From assembly GCF_028554725.1 (NCBI RefSeq), contig NC_071669.1, positions 52,569,001 to 52,633,000 on the forward strand: a DNA stretch of 64,000 bases, written 5' to 3'. This DNA is from Zeugodacus cucurbitae (taxonomy: Eukaryota; Arthropoda; Insecta; Diptera; Tephritidae). Each line of letters starts with the position of its first letter. Positions within the stretch are counted from its first letter, which is position 1. The translations under genes and the position numbers were made by a program. The notes beneath the pieces were generated by a model. That model ran no database searches. It saw only the letters and a program-made list of their open reading frames with translations, and had not been told where the DNA came from. This document shows, piece by piece, positions 1 to 13,242 of this stretch.

Positions 1-1060
1 ATATAGTTCTCTAGTATTTAAAGATTTTTTTTACTGAAAACAGAAGCACCTAAAAGGAACTTAGGGCCTGAAATCTCTACTAAAGCGCCCAACAACCTTT
101 CACTGTAAACATAAACCGGGCAAAGCAGTAAACAAAATAAATAGTAATGAAATGAACATAAAACCATCCTTAAAGCAATAACAATACACTTACATATATA
201 TGGAGAAAACAAGCAATAAAATATACATACTTACAAAGTTATACCTTAACTACATGTAGGAAGTGAGTAAAATAGAATCGCGAAGAAATTTCAATTACAT
301 TTTTAAGTAGTGGTTAGTATTTGAGTTCAACTACAACATATTTCTTTAATAGAGTGAAAAGAGAGAATATAAAGTTTAAGTACAAGGAAGGCGGCGTAGT
401 CGTCGTCATCGTCCTCATCGCGGCTGTGAATCAAAGGCAAACGAAGGAACGCACAGAGAACGCGCACTTACGGCTGCTTTTGACAGCCCATACAATGCCA
501 ATTTATCTTTGGCTTACGCTACAGTGGCAGCAAAAAGTAGTAATGCTAGTAGCAAGCAATAGTGGCGGTAAAATTAAAAAAAAGAACGGAACTAAGGATG
601 TGAGTGAAAAATAATAAAAAAAAGTAGCAAACAACAAAGAAATTAGAGGGAAAACACAAAACAAGCTGATAGAAAACGATTCAACGCACTAACACTCACA
701 CACTCATATATCTATATGTATAGGTATTATAAGGAATCGTATGACTCGGGAATACGCGCAGGCAATTCGAATTCTACTTAAGTGCTAAAAATAAATTTAG
801 TATAAAGGAAAACTTCAACTCCACGGAAGTAATAGGTTGGAGTGTGTGTGTGTGAATCTGTTAGGGCTGGCAGTACCGAAACATTTTGTTAGTAATGGAA
901 ATTTGGGTGTTTGAATTTATTTTGGTAGATAAATATCTCAGGAGGTTATGGGGTAGTAATTTGAATTACTTCTTGTGAAAACTACATTGCTTAAGGAAAG
1001 GCGGCCAAAGAAGCTTTCAAAAAGTTTAAAAAAGGTATTGACTATACAAAAAAGCTAAAA
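1..1060. other. no gene recognised
   Basis: AT-rich DNA with only short open frames of biased composition. No domain, splice pattern or mobile-element signature was recognised. A short GT run lies near 841-854. Confidence 0.5.
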
Positions 1061-1182
1061 GCTTTCAAGAAGTTTATTTAGGCATAGTGATAGGAGTTTT
1101 CAAAAAGTTGAATTAAAATATGATCATATGAGCTTTTAAAAAGCTTGAGAAAAAATGATCATGAGAACTTTTAAAAAGTCAC
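1061..1182. repeat. degenerate ~35-bp tandem repeat
   Basis: The core CTTT(C/T)AA(A/G)AAG recurs with starts near 1061, 1096, 1132 and 1167, a spacing of 35, 36 and 35 bp. A further related core lies at 1013, 48 bp upstream. Two adjacent units also share TGATCAT in the same phase. The core is close to a palindrome and, in the 1061 unit, contains TTCAAGAA, which resembles one inverted pair of heat-shock-factor pentamers. A diverged minisatellite is the simplest reading; a regulatory role is only a possibility. Confidence 0.5.
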
Positions 1183-3945
1183 TGATCCTTACAAAGTTGG
1201 ACTGGGATGGACGCAGTGCAAGAATATTTGACATAGTTAATGTTATAAGAGAAAACAAAACGCTAATAGAAGCTTTCACAATAAATAAATTCATAGTATT
1301 TCATCAAGAAACGGCCAATCAAGTTCCGATCTGCAATACCAAGTTATACTAGCTGCACATACTGAGGAAAGGAGCAGTGCAAGAATATTTGTATATAAGT
1401 CCACGAAATATATTTTTCATTTTCCATTTTCATGACGACCTCTCTATATACTAACGCAGTCGAATTAATACACTGAGTCTAATACTAGCTAAGAAAATAT
1501 CAAAGCTCCAGATTATTTTGAAAAGGGATTTGCTCTTCACAGGATAGATACATTTTTCTTTTTTTGGTTCAAAGTGATCTTTGCTCTTCCAAATTTAGCA
1601 TATTTTATGAAATTCGTTCAAAGATTGATGAGCTTTTCAGAAGTTCACAAAAAAAGCTCGTCTGTTCTTCACTCAAAACCTTAAAAAGTCCGCTGAGTTA
1701 AGAGCTCTTTAATAATGAATCTTGAGGTATGAAAAAGAGTAGACAATTCGACAGATAATTTCACCTAGATTCAAGTTTACTTTCAAAAACGATTAATCAT
1801 GAAAAGGAAACTCTAAAATCATTAGGTTCTGACTTTAATGGTCTTCCCATTTTGAACCCTACTTGTATAAAGATCTCTCTCTAATTTGAACTGATAATGG
1901 TTTTTCAGTTTAAAATGAATTTATGATTTTAAGTCAATGAAAAATCGTTCCGACCTCTAGAACCAAACATCGTTCGAACAGAGGATTTAATGCTCTAGCA
2001 ATACTAATAGGCATGCTATTAAGGAAAGTAACTGTAAAATAACATTAAATACAAGTTCTGGATTCCGTTTTTAAAATCACTCGTTCATACAGTACCTCCA
2101 CATAACCTTACAAGTGAATCCCGAATTCCCAAGGCCTACTTAAAAATCCTTCGGTATTACGCAAACCAAAAAGTACGCTCATTCTAAATGCTTTTAAAGC
2201 AGTCATGGGCAAAAAACAAAACGATTACATTAAAAATTACAAGGAAAAGGCTGCAAAACCAAGGAATGGTAATGGCAGAAACAAGAGGAACACTTAAAAT
2301 TTCAATTTTATGCAACGCGATAAAAGCTATGCACGAGTTGCGCCAACGTTGTTAAAGGAATAATCGTTGCGAGCGACTGCCAGCGCCATCACCAGCACCA
2401 CTCTTTCACTGCACTTCCACAACTTTTACTACAACTATTCTGAGCCAGCTACTCCTGCTACTGCATTAACTTCCTTAACAGTGGCAAAGCTCACGTGGCA
2501 AACTGTCTGCGCGCCTGCCACGCCCTCTACCCTCCACCACACACCCAGTTCGAAGCCGGGAACACTCCCACGCAGCGAAATGCTTCATGTTATGTGGCTG
2601 CAACAGTTGTTGTTGTTGTCAGCTTCTAATATCATTGTTGTTGTTATTATTTTGCCATTACAGCAGTGCGCAGTGTTGCATTTGTGCGGTTTCCATTGCG
2701 ACCGACAACTGTCGCTGACAATTGCAACTGCGCCTCCGCACCGCTTGTTGCACGCTTATGCCTTGTGGAGAGTGTGTGCTGGTATATTAGTTTAGTACCG
2801 TTAGTGGCAGCCAACAAATACGACTCGAAGCGCACCACTGATAAGTTGCAGCAACAGGATGACAAGCGAAATAATAGCTAAGGCAGATATTAGCGTGCGA
2901 TCAGGTGCTCGAGCTGCCAGCGTTGGGTCGCTGCGATTGACGCTGACGTTGATGGGCATGGCAATGGTGATGTTGATGGTGTTCACTATGATGTGGCGGC
3001 TTGCCGCTTTTTTTTGCAAATAATAAATTGTTGATGATTTTCGAATTTAATTTACGCGAAGATTGCGCTGTAGGCAGTTGATAGCTGTTGCTAGGAGAGT
3101 GCGTAAGTAATATAGTGCGGATTTGAGGTGGCGATGCTGCTAGGGTGTATTTCAATATTCAATATAGTTAACCCTAACTCGACTCAACTCAAATAAATTT
3201 CTGAGTTTTATTGCGCGATAATAGTTTGTTCATGAATGTTAAGACAACAGAGCTTTTGAGAACAACTTTCAAGAGCTTTCAGCTTTAACCACAAAGATCT
3301 AACGGCTGCTTTGAGAACTTCCTGCTAAATACAGCTGATGGTTCACTCTTCTGTAAAGTTGAATATAATATGGAAAGGGTCCTGTTTAGCAGTATAGGAG
3401 CATGATCAAGTAAAGATGTAGCCGCAGCAGCTCGGTCATCCAACTTACATTAGGAGGGTCTCTTAACACATATGTATATAAAGCAGGATAAGGTTTATCA
3501 CTCATGTCATTTGACATGTTGTTGTTGTTGAAACGGTAACTTAGCGTCCTTCCTTACTAAGTAGATGTAAACAATATAAATATGGTACATTTTTAATCCC
3601 AGAGTCCAATAAAGAACTTTGTCAAGCAACTTATACTTCTCTAGTAAACAAATAATAAAAAGTATACCATTTAAAGTCTGTCCAGTAAAACGTATATTGT
3701 TCTATTGCATTAAGGTAATATTAGAACTATTTTCAAATAAATTATATGTTAGTCCTCAAGAGGGCAAGAAATTCATATTTTTTAACGAATCGAAAAAGTT
3801 TTACGAACCAAAGCAATCCCTCTAAATAGGAGGACAGGATTGAGAAAGCCTAAAAAAGTATATCTCCAGTTGAAATACAAAATATAGTCGATTTTAACCC
3901 AATACACAGATTATTTGACCCTTCTTTTCAAATGGGAAAGAAGAT
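1183..3945. other. no gene recognised; GC-richer island at 2340-3160
   Basis: Most of this stretch is AT-rich with no recognisable coding. Between about 2340 and 3160 the base composition is less AT-rich and short open frames exist on both strands (the longest about 142 codons on the plus strand), but their products are Thr/Ala/Leu-rich with no known motif. Short TTG runs lie near 2607-2650 and 3520-3531. A conserved noncoding or regulatory island is possible; comparison with related species would be needed to tell. Confidence 0.4.
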
Positions 3946-3949
3946 TCCC

Positions 3950-4800
3950 ATTGAACATATTTACGGATGGTTTGAAAATGGAGGATGGAGTAGTCGCGGG
4001 AGTTAGGTGTAGGGCTGCCTTTCAAACTACCGGATCATTGCAGAGATCTGGAGATGTTTGCAATTGGAGAAGCCGCTGAGCTATCTTTAAACACACCAAC
4101 AGGATATTCTAAAGTCAACATATGCGTATACAGTCAGGCGGCAAACAAAGCAATATCCTCCTTCTGCATATCGACCAAAATCGTGTTATGTGGCAGGGAG
4201 TATAGGAAGATGTCGCCAGCAATAGACGACTTCGCTTCTACTGGGTGCCACGCTAAAAGAGCCTAGAAGGTAACCAGAAAGTGGATGAGATTGCCAAAAG
4301 AAGCATAAAAGTGTCATCTGAAAGCATGATCGACGTAGGTAAACCTATGCACTGACTATATGACGATCTAGACAGAAATATGGTAAGCGCGCTAGAAGAA
4401 TCTACCGTGATGCAAAACCGCTAAAGTTATGTGTAAAGCGGTAGATCAGAAGTACACAAGATTGCTACTGACGCTTGATAGAAAGAAATGTAGGAACTTG
4501 GCCGGCATACTTACTGGTCACTGTCTGGTGGCGGCGCACAAGATGGGATGGGATTTATCGCGAAGACTGCAGGAAATGTCAAGAGCAAGGTACCACAGAT
4601 ACAATGGAGCATCTCTTGTGTGCTTTTCCTGCATTATCACAGTTCGATAATCTGGAAGAGATTTCGTTAGTGAAACCACTTAACCTTTTGAAATGCGCGT
4701 CAAGTGCAGACATCCTAAAGGACGTGACGGCACTCCATCTGGTATCGCAAAGGACCAAAACTGTTTTATGTGTGGCTTATTGGCCTACCAGATTAGCATA
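3950..4800 (+). pseudogene. decayed RNase H/C-terminal part of a non-LTR retrotransposon
   Basis: Three reading frames must be combined to follow the remnant, so it is dead. Near 3960-4010 a frame reads FTDGLKMEDGVVAG, like the first strand of a type I RNase H domain (TDG with the first catalytic Asp). At about 4105-4170 another frame reads VNICVYSQAANKAISS, which matches the second RNase H segment, but the usual DSQA has Tyr where the catalytic Asp should be. From about 4500 a third frame reads ILTGHCLVAAHKMG, and a shifted frame then gives CRKCQ and EHLLCAFPAL, the Cys/His segment found after RNase H in such elements; the last Cys is Phe here. The clade (I, R1 or LOA group) cannot be fixed. 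Related remnants lie near 48.6-49.3 and 62.9-63.2 kb. Confidence 0.7.
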
Positions 4801-6289
4801 ACCTAACCCAATCTGAAATCTGTACAACCACACCATCTGTTCTATATGCACTAAATAATCCAATTTAAGTATATGACAAACTGAGGGATATGCAATTCTA
4901 GAAATTACTGACGGTAAGAAATTGGAAATCTAAATAGTTTTCAACATTATTTTTAATTTTCTGGTTATGCTCCGAACTTCAAAGTTACGTATACGCCATG
5001 TCTTCAGTTATAAGAGACTGCCCACTTCAGAATTCAACACTTTTATATATTTTATTTCTTTTAGTCACTAGTGCACTCATTTCAAAATCACTTATAAATG
5101 CGCATTCACATACCCACAAGTGCATATTTCCTCAATTACTATCATAAATTTCCCTTCCATCGCTAGTTTTCTATTTTCATATTTTTGCTGCTAATCGAAT
5201 GACCGCTAGTTGCGCATTCAGATATTCAATTTCCACTTTGGCACATTTTAACTCGACACAGAGATACACAAACATACACGAACAAAATTGCACACAACTC
5301 CAGTTGCGAGCTGCCCTCGTTGTGACCGTGCCGTTGCGTCGCTAGTGTTTATTGATATGGAATGGAATTTCGGGTTATTATACTTGTACCAGAGCGTTGG
5401 CAATAAATTCAGGTATTAACGATGAGCGTCGTCAAATGCACGGGCATAGCTGCCATTAGTCTTCGATGCCGGCGTTTGCCGCCAGTCGCACTGATTGTTG
5501 GCTAGTCATTGCAAGTGAATTATTTACTCGCTTTTTATAACGCGATTGTGCTTCTAAAGTGCTCTGCCGCAATGCTCGATAAACGTTTGCCAATGATTTG
5601 CGCCGCTCAATGCTTTCATAATATCGGATTTCATTTGAAATGCGTAATTTATGAGCCACTAAATCATTGCGTGATTGTTGAACGTCGGACAGGGCGTAAG
5701 TAAGCAGCGGAGCCAAAGCAAATAGAAAACTATAATTTTACTTGTGAAATGTTGATCAAGTAATTAGTTGCTGTTGGCAGGTAATTGAAATTAATTTTCT
5801 TAGAATTTAGAATTAGTTTATTTAGCAGAAGTTTTACGTATTTCAGAAATATTCCAGATATTTCGTGGTATCAAATAGAGCGGCCCGATAGGTGCTTAAT
5901 CTGCACGAGATAATCGAAAAATTTGGAAAAATGGCTATTTTTTCTCAACAAAGTCTTCTTTTAGCTTGACCCAAGTGATCCTCTAACTTAAACCAGTATG
6001 ACAAATACCTAGAATTCTCTGAAGGACGCCATCTAACTTCTTTAACCCCTGCAAAAAATACTTGGAGGTCTCTAAAGTATACCTCTGAGGCGGGGATAAC
6101 CTCCTTATTCGATTCGAATTTCTGTCGGGTGGATGATTTTTTCAAGTGAGTAAATTAAATGAAGTCGGACAGGCCAAATCTGGAGAAACTGTAAGACAGG
6201 GTTGCAGTTCGTAGACTACTTCGAGTTGTCATGGTGGAAGAGCTCTTTTTTATTTGTCAAATTGAGTTGTTTTTTTTCTGGGATCCACC
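4801..6289. other. no gene recognised
   Basis: No domain was recognised. A minus-strand open frame of about 86 codons (5456-5716) has a plausible composition but no ATG start, no known motif and no visible splice context, so it is not called. A short minus-strand frame at 5945-6145 is likewise unassigned. Confidence 0.4.
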
Positions 6290-6832
6290 CTTAGTACATC
6301 TAATAACCTTGAGACCTGAGACAAGTTGTAGCTCTAAGCTTGTAAATACCAAAATCGGTAACCATCAAACTTCCGGTCGATAAGACAGCCTTCGCTTTAT
6401 TCAGAACAGGTTCGCCGAGTAAAGTTCACTCTTTCGACTTTTTTTTGGTCACTAGTATGCACCAGAGAATCCATGTTTCGTCGACGGTTATATCAAGGAT
6501 GCAGAAACTTAAACAGATCGCGATTAGATAAAACACAATCGCTGCAAGAAGTGATTCGACGATTGCCGTTCTTTTCTGGATAGAGGAAACGCAAAATCTA
6601 TGACCAGTATTTCTTGAGGGATAAAAGCCAGACTGTCTTTTGAGATGCCTACCGTCATCGATGTACTCCTTAGTTTCTTATAAACATGTATGACGTCATC
6701 GGGCGACAAGGTTATGTATTTCGAACATACGGCCGTCTCGATTTCATCTTGTGCAGACAATCCCCACCACTTTTTTACAACATTTTCCGGCACAGTTGGC
6801 CTGATTACGTCATATCGCTTTGAATATACCAT
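6290..6832 (-). pseudogene. decayed mariner-like transposase
   Basis: Read on the minus strand, 6832-6524 is open for 102 codons and contains VGISKDSLAFIPQEIL, which resembles the second helix-turn-helix of mariner transposases (VGIS-K...I..EIL). Further on, near 6497-6470, a frame reads TVDETW, the segment around the first catalytic Asp, followed near 6420-6345 by LGEPVLNKAKAVLSTG, a typical downstream stretch with the G-E-P-x-x-x-K pattern. Stop codons and frame changes interrupt the sequence, and I could not find the third catalytic Asp or terminal repeats. This is a recognition from motif order, not an alignment. It is a different lineage from the deleted mariner at 44.6-45.3 kb, which has other HTH residues. 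Confidence 0.55.
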
Positions 6833-9249
6833 CGCAAAGAATATTCTGAGAAAGTGGAATTAGAAGGCCTGAATGGCAAGACCTTTGTCTTAAACATATA
6901 TGGTTCAGTCGCCAAAAGTTCTAACCGATCACGATCATTTACCTGTAGTCTTCACTATTGACGGTACGATTAGCTGAATCTTCAACCAGCTGGTCCTCAA
7001 CTACCATGAGCTCTGTAAATATTAGTGATATTTTGTAAAGTTTTCACATTTTTTTTATTTGGCCTTAAAGAAAATACCTTCGTTAAAGAATGTCTTCATT
7101 AGTTTCTATCATAAAAATTAATTTTCAATTTACTCTTCTCCCTTCTTTGATCAAAAAACTAAACTTAAATACAACTTTTTATGGCAAAAGCTTTTTTCAA
7201 AAGCTCACCTAACGCACTTCAGTTACCTAAGCGAATGTTTTCGATTGACCGTTACTTACACAACAGTGCGAAGAGTTTTTCGTTTATGAATAACAAACCA
7301 CAAATATCTAACCATTAAAGTTAATGCAATTTTATGGAATTTTTGCATTACGCAAAAAGTCACAGCATGACACAGAACGCAACTCTGCAGCAACGCTTTG
7401 CCAAAAACCGCAAACCGAGCAGCGTGAAAAGTTGAAAGCTAAGCGTCTGCAAAGGCATAGAAGATTACTTTGAAAAGTCCGCCAAAGCGTGTTGAACTTT
7501 CAAGTGAACTCAAACTGAACTCACGACTTTGGTGGGCGGACGGCGGACATGAGCGCTCATCAATTTAGCGAGCGCTTCGCTATCGTTTATATACAAAACT
7601 GTATTTTGTGAACCCCAAAACTCTCGACGCTGATTATTTATAAACTTTTTCGCAGTTTACAATGGCGCTGGGTGCTGATGGTGGGCGGGTCACTATAGTC
7701 GATGACTTTTTTTTTCAGTTTTTGTTTCCAGCTATTTACAATCGGAGCAGCTGTCTGTGCGGGCGCTGGTGAAAATCTGTGGCAAAATTGCGGTAAATTC
7801 GAGCAAAAGCGCAAGCACAATATGCCAAATATCAAAGTAGTTTGAAGGCAAACAAGCAAAAAAACGCGCGAGAAAAAAGTAGGAATAAGCGTTTATAGTT
7901 GTTTTTATAAATGAACAACGGCGAAGTGCAGTAATAATAAAAATTGATGCAAAGTACTTTGGCGTTTAAACTGAAATGAAAAATTTGCCTTTATTATTAT
8001 TTTAGTTAAAAAAGTTTTTGTTGTTGTTTTTGTTTTGTTTTATTATGTAAGAGCATTTTTTGCCTTTATTTTATTTTACGCTTCACTTTTATACGTTTTG
8101 TTGTTGTTTGCTGTTAAGCCAGCGCTCGTTCATTGAACTCGTCGGACGCATGTTGTTGTATTTGCGGCTGGACAACTACAACAAAAGCTCATTACAGCGT
8201 TGGTATTAGTGTTGTTGTTGTTGTTGTGCGTTTCTCATAAATTTTGCAAATGAATTTTAAACTTTAAACATCAATGCAACCGCACTCAGTCTAAGCGGCT
8301 TAATGCCACCAAAAGTGCGCTGCACAAAGTAGGTGAGTTGATGAAGCCCACAACAGGTTCGGCGAGTTCACAAAATGGCTTTTTGAGTATAACGCACATT
8401 TTGAAGGTATAGAATACATTATGATATTAAGAGAAAGGCAATCACAAACGGATCACTTTTTATGTGAGAACTCGAAACAGATGGTCCACATCAAGTGAAA
8501 ATCGAATTATCTATAAGAAAGAATTTCAGTTCGGTAAACTTAATAGATATAGACGCAACTAATATCTTTTTCAAAAGTAGAAAAAGTCGGTAGCAGTTTT
8601 TGACTTTATAACAAGGTTAAAGTGATCGAATCATAGCTCAGCACTAAATTTAATAGATATTAAGTAATGAGGGCTTTCGTTCCGCTACTATTTTGGAGAT
8701 ACAACAGTTCTTGACGTCATGAACGAAAGGTTGTTTGAAAGTTCGTTCAATTAACTTTTGACAGATCCTAATTGTCTCTACCACACATGCTAAGGTCTAA
8801 TATAGTTGAGTCGTCTCATGAAGTAAAACAATTCGCTCCTCCAAAATGGATTGTGTGGAATGACGCACAGAGTTTAGTTTCTAACAACAAAAACTCTTCT
8901 CTCTTATTTAACTCTCATTATGAACCATTCTGAAGATAAGCTGAGTTTTCGACGATCACGTTTTCACAAATCACTTTTTGTTCTCGTTGCTGTATGACCA
9001 TAATTAGAAAGGCAAATAAAAAAAAGAAAAATGTGTTAGAGATACTTTAGGCTATAAGACCTTCTAGCACAAATTGTAAAAAATATATTTGAAACCGCTT
9101 GGAGCACGACTTTAGAGATAAACCTCAATATTTTAAAGCCAAATTTAATATGGTTTTTATAAGAAACGATTACGGTCTATGTTGTTGCCCAGTATTTAAC
9201 CTTTGTTCGATAACAGTCTGGTAGCATGCTTCGGAACCTGGAAGTTGAA
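6833..9249. other. no gene recognised; GC-richer patch at 7360-7860
   Basis: A patch at about 7360-7860 is less AT-rich and carries a TTTATATACAAA box near 7585, but no coding sequence follows. TTG-rich runs occur at about 8020-8040, 8095-8110 and 8210-8228. No RNA gene or protein domain was recognised. Confidence 0.4.
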
Positions 9250-9945
9250 ATTACTCGTAACTTGGATACTTCAATTCTTCACAAGTGAAGCCAGAGATGA
9301 TATGCAATATTTGTGTTAAGTTTTATTCTGCTATCTTCATTTGTTCCTTTTGTATACAGTATGAATTGAAGGAATCAGATGGAAATCAAAATTGAGTTAT
9401 CAGGAAAGTAGTCGTGGTTGTAAACCGATTTTGCCCATCTTTTGTCCGTGTTATCAGAGTGTCAAGAAAGTATTATTATATTTCATTTAAATCTGTCGAG
9501 TAGTTCCTGAGATATGATTTTAGATCCATAAGTGGGCGATGCCACGCCCATTTTCCATTTTGTAAAAAATCTGAGTGCAACTTCTTTCTGCTATTTCTTC
9601 TGCAAAATTCAGTGTTGCTAATGTTTTGCGTTGGTGAGTTAACGCACTTTTAGTAATTTTCAACATAACCTTTGTATGGGAGGTGGGCGTGGTTATTATC
9701 CGATTTCAACTATTTTCACACGGTCCCAATGAACATGTGTATCAAGTTTCGTCAAGGTATCTCAATTTTTACTCAGACAGACAGACATTCGGATTTTTAC
9801 TCGTCTCGTTTGATCATCCCTGATCATTTTGATATATATATAATCCTATATCTAACTCGTTTAGTTTTATGACTTACAAACAACCGTTATGTGAACAAAA
9901 CTATAATACACTCTTAGCAACTTTTGTTGCGAGAGTATAAAAAAA
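9250..9945 (-). mobile_element. INE-1/DINE-1-like element, truncated
   Basis: Minus orientation. The 5' end is at about 9945, with the inverted form of TTTTTATACTCTCGCAAC followed by the ACATAACGGTTGTTTGTAAG block. Inside lie the CAGACAGACAGAC run, TGGGCGTGG and GCCACGCCCA boxes and ATAAGTGGGCGATG, all shared with the better-preserved copies at 52.5 and 57.9 kb. The 3' hairpin seen in those copies is missing, so this copy is 3' truncated; the left edge is approximate. INE-1/DINE-1 elements are non-autonomous Helentron relatives and encode no protein. Confidence 0.75.
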
Positions 9946-12439
9946 TTAAAACTCGATGGATAATCCAAGATCATTACAAACTATTAAGTAAGTTCTATTT
10001 TTAGGATTAAATGAAAACTTTCAATGAGAAATATATATTTAGATAAAGCATCTTTAAAGCTACATACAGCTTTCATCCTCTCCCACTCAACTAACTTCGC
10101 GTTTTTTTCCTTCAAACTGTTTTCGCTTTCTTTTATTTAAATTTACTGTTATTACACTTTCTGTTAATTTTCACTTAATGCAGCAAGAATTTCGCATAAC
10201 TTGTACACTTAGCTTACAGCAAGTTCCTCACTTATTTACTACTTTATGGCAACTTTTTGCCAAGAATTTGCTTACACAAAATGTTGCTCTGTTAATTACT
10301 GTCTTGGATATAATTGAAGGAGAAGAAAAATGTTGTTGGCATGTATTTTTTTTAAATTGAGGATGGGTTTTAAAAGAAAGTGCAATTTAATAAATAAAAT
10401 AAAGCCGTTTCAAGTTAGGGACAGTTATCGACTCAAACTAAAAGTCAAGTCAAAGTCATATGGTTCGTGGCTGTAAGTAATTATATGGAAAGTGGATGTT
10501 ATCAAAAAAATCCCTTACTCAATTTGAAAGAATCAAGAGCTATGTCAAGTGTTCTACGAAAGCCGAAGATTAAGAAAAAAATCCCAACTCCCAGGCACAC
10601 CTTATCTTTCACAATCTACAAATCACAATTCTTGAAACTAAAGGCATATACTATCCACCCAAGTCCTTCATAGCGCATGTAATTTATACAAAAGATATTT
10701 CGTGTAATTTAGTGTAAATTACTCGCGTGTGACAATTACTTACGCACACATAACGCCGTACCCCCGCACAGACTGCCATCAGGTATCCTTTTATGCGCCA
10801 TTTAATGTACGCATTGTTAGACAAACAATACCCAGACGCAAGCGCATATTGCTATTAGTTAGACGCCCGCACGGACGCCGTCCCTAACGCTCCACGTGGC
10901 ATCCTTAATGACTGACTGAGTGACTGACTGCTCAGCGCAAACAAAAGCGTTAATGTGCGTCAGTTTAAAGTGAAATTAGATATTATATTTCTCCAACCAA
11001 CACCCTCCGCGGAAATGTATGAAAGACACTGTTGCACAGTGTTTATAGAGAACAGTGGTGGCAAGGGAGATAAATTTTAATTAAAACTGTTAACTAGAAG
11101 AACTGGCTAAGTACAAATATAAGATAAAGGTGTGTAGTAAACTAATTGGATTTATATTTTTTACCTGGTACTTATCTTCCGGTAGTAATCTTCTGTTGTA
11201 ATCTATTGTTTAAATTTTCATTAATGAAAGCTGTTAGCTGACTTATCTTATATTCCTGCTTTTAAATAATTAACGTTACTTACTACAGTCTTCTAGTTTA
11301 ACTTTCTAAAAATATATTGGAAATTTAAATATGCGACATTAGATTAGTAAATAGGCTTGTAAGTAAGATAGGGGTGGTTATAACGCAAATTTTTTCTTAG
11401 TTTAAGAACGAAATGAGACTAGTTAAAAAAAAAGCTGAAGGTCATTGCAGTAAACGGTATATGAAACGAAAAGTAGACCAATAGTTTGAAACAAAACACA
11501 ACCCGCAATCTATAGAAAATAAAGAACCAAAGCCTTAAGCCTGTCGATATAATTTCGAACATCATTTGAATACAAGAATACAAAAGTATTCAAACGATTT
11601 TGGATGTAATCCAGGAATTATCGAATACTAAGTTTTGTTAAAAGGATAAAATTAAATTATAATTGAGGCGGGGTTCTTCAAACTCAGTTTTGGGGCTAGT
11701 TTTTAGCTCTCGTCTTTTGAGATCGTACATGACTCTAAAATTGCAGTAAGGTCAATGGTAAAGATGTTTATAAAATCAAAGGCACCAAATCTTAGAGTAC
11801 TTCTGAAAAGATTTTTAGTGTTCCCACATTAATAGGTACAAATTCGTTAGTCTTATCTAAATGTCATCAAGGTTCCATGCGTGTTAAACCTTTAAACCAC
11901 TTTTTCTAAGAGACAGCAGAATTCCAATATGTAAAAGTGCAATATACCCATATCATACTTGTTCTATAGCGAGATCATCTAATTAATTTGTTGTAGCAGA
12001 AAACAGAAACACTATATCCTACCTTGTGTTTCTTTGATATGCAAGATAATGATATATATTTTAGTTTCCAGTAATAATATAAAATTAAATTATATTTAAA
12101 TATAGATGAGCACATACTTAACGATATTTGATTTGGAAATAACGTAACTGTTATTCAAATGGTACTATTCTGACACTTACCTGAAAATATAAAAAAGAAA
12201 AAATTGTTAATTATACATATTAAAAATTGTAGACAATTGTTTTTTTCCATATATGTATAAATATATTATATTAAGATCTATAGAAATAAAAGTCATATAA
12301 AACTTAGGTAGAAGGGTCTTAGCCTAACAATGATAGTTTATGGAATATAAAAATATGGTTTTATTCTTCGACATCTCAATCTTGAGCAATGCATTTATCT
12401 TATAAATATCATAACAAGATATTATAAAGCTTCGAGGCT
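9946..12439. other. no gene recognised
   Basis: AT-rich sequence with only short open frames. A slightly GC-richer patch spans about 10720-10970. No repeat family, RNA gene or domain was recognised. Confidence 0.45.
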
Positions 12440-12565
12440 CTCAACATAGATTTCTTTCCATCTTGTCCTCCTCAATTGATGACCTATGTTTTATAGAGTG
12501 AGCCACCTTATGAGTTTAGGAAGTGGAAATAGTCGCTGGAGGTTAAGTCTGGCGAATACGTTGAG
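12440..12565 (-). pseudogene. mariner transposase scrap with the third catalytic Asp motif
   Basis: On the minus strand from 12561 the frame reads TYSPDLTSSDYFHFLN and then stops at 12508. This matches the YSPDLxxSDY signature that carries the third acidic residue of mariner (D,D34D) transposases. Nothing else of the domain is readable in the same frame, so it is a short dead piece. It points away from the HTH scrap 100 bp to its right, so the two do not belong to one uninterrupted gene. Confidence 0.6.
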
Positions 12566-12614
12566 TCATAAATATTAAACGCTAAATAAGTAACTCTCAA
12601 ATTAGTTAGTAATC

Positions 12615-12800
12615 ATAGTTAGTTTGTGTGAAATTTTGTGTTTCAATGTAAATTTCTTGTGCCAAAACGTTGAAAATGCAACAAAAACATTTGGTGATTC
12701 AACCATGTCGAAAACTCAAGTTTACGATTGGCATAAATCGTTCAAAGAGGGCCATATAAAAATCGCAACGCACACAAAAGGTTGACTAGTTCCTAATGTC
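12615..12800 (+). pseudogene. mariner-like N-terminal HTH scrap
   Basis: The plus frame ending at the stop near 12768 contains STMSKTQVYDWHKSFKEG, the recognition-helix region of a mariner-type HTH (S-K-T-x-V-x-x-W-x-x-x-F-K). Slightly upstream, in another frame, VKFCVS and SCAKTLKM fit the preceding HTH residues, so at least one frameshift and one stop interrupt it. No catalytic domain follows. A separate HTH-containing family cannot be excluded. Confidence 0.5.
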
Positions 12801-13242
12801 GCCGTAAACACACTAAATGGCACATAATAATAAAAATTGATAGAATAGTGACTGACAGTTGTGCCACCCTGGAAAAAAAAATGTTGAAACATTATCAGCG
12901 GGAAAATTTTAAATGTCAATTTCCGGTTACTTATTTGACGAAATCTATGACTCAGAAAAATTAATTCTAAAAATAAAACCAATATTTTTACATCCATTAA
13001 AGTAAATTATTACGAATGTATTCTTCCTTTGATGAATTAATTTCTATTTGGTTAGGTTCCTGATTGAAAAGCTCTGCTTATATTCGTATATTATATTTCA
13101 AGGGGTTATATTTTACTAGGCAGAATCATCACAACCTATTATTGCTAAAAATATATAACGAACATTTCGGTAAAAACCGTGAGCGTGATACTTGGAGATA
13201 ATTCAGGAACATAACCATAACTGCTTCTTCCAAATTGAACCC
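12801..13242. other. no gene recognised
   Basis: AT-rich spacer between the mariner scraps and the next INE-1-like element. No feature was recognised. Confidence 0.4.

Noticed and set aside
5456..5716. 86-codon minus ORF with plausible composition
   Set aside because: No ATG start, no motif and no visible partner exon; it could not be told from chance.
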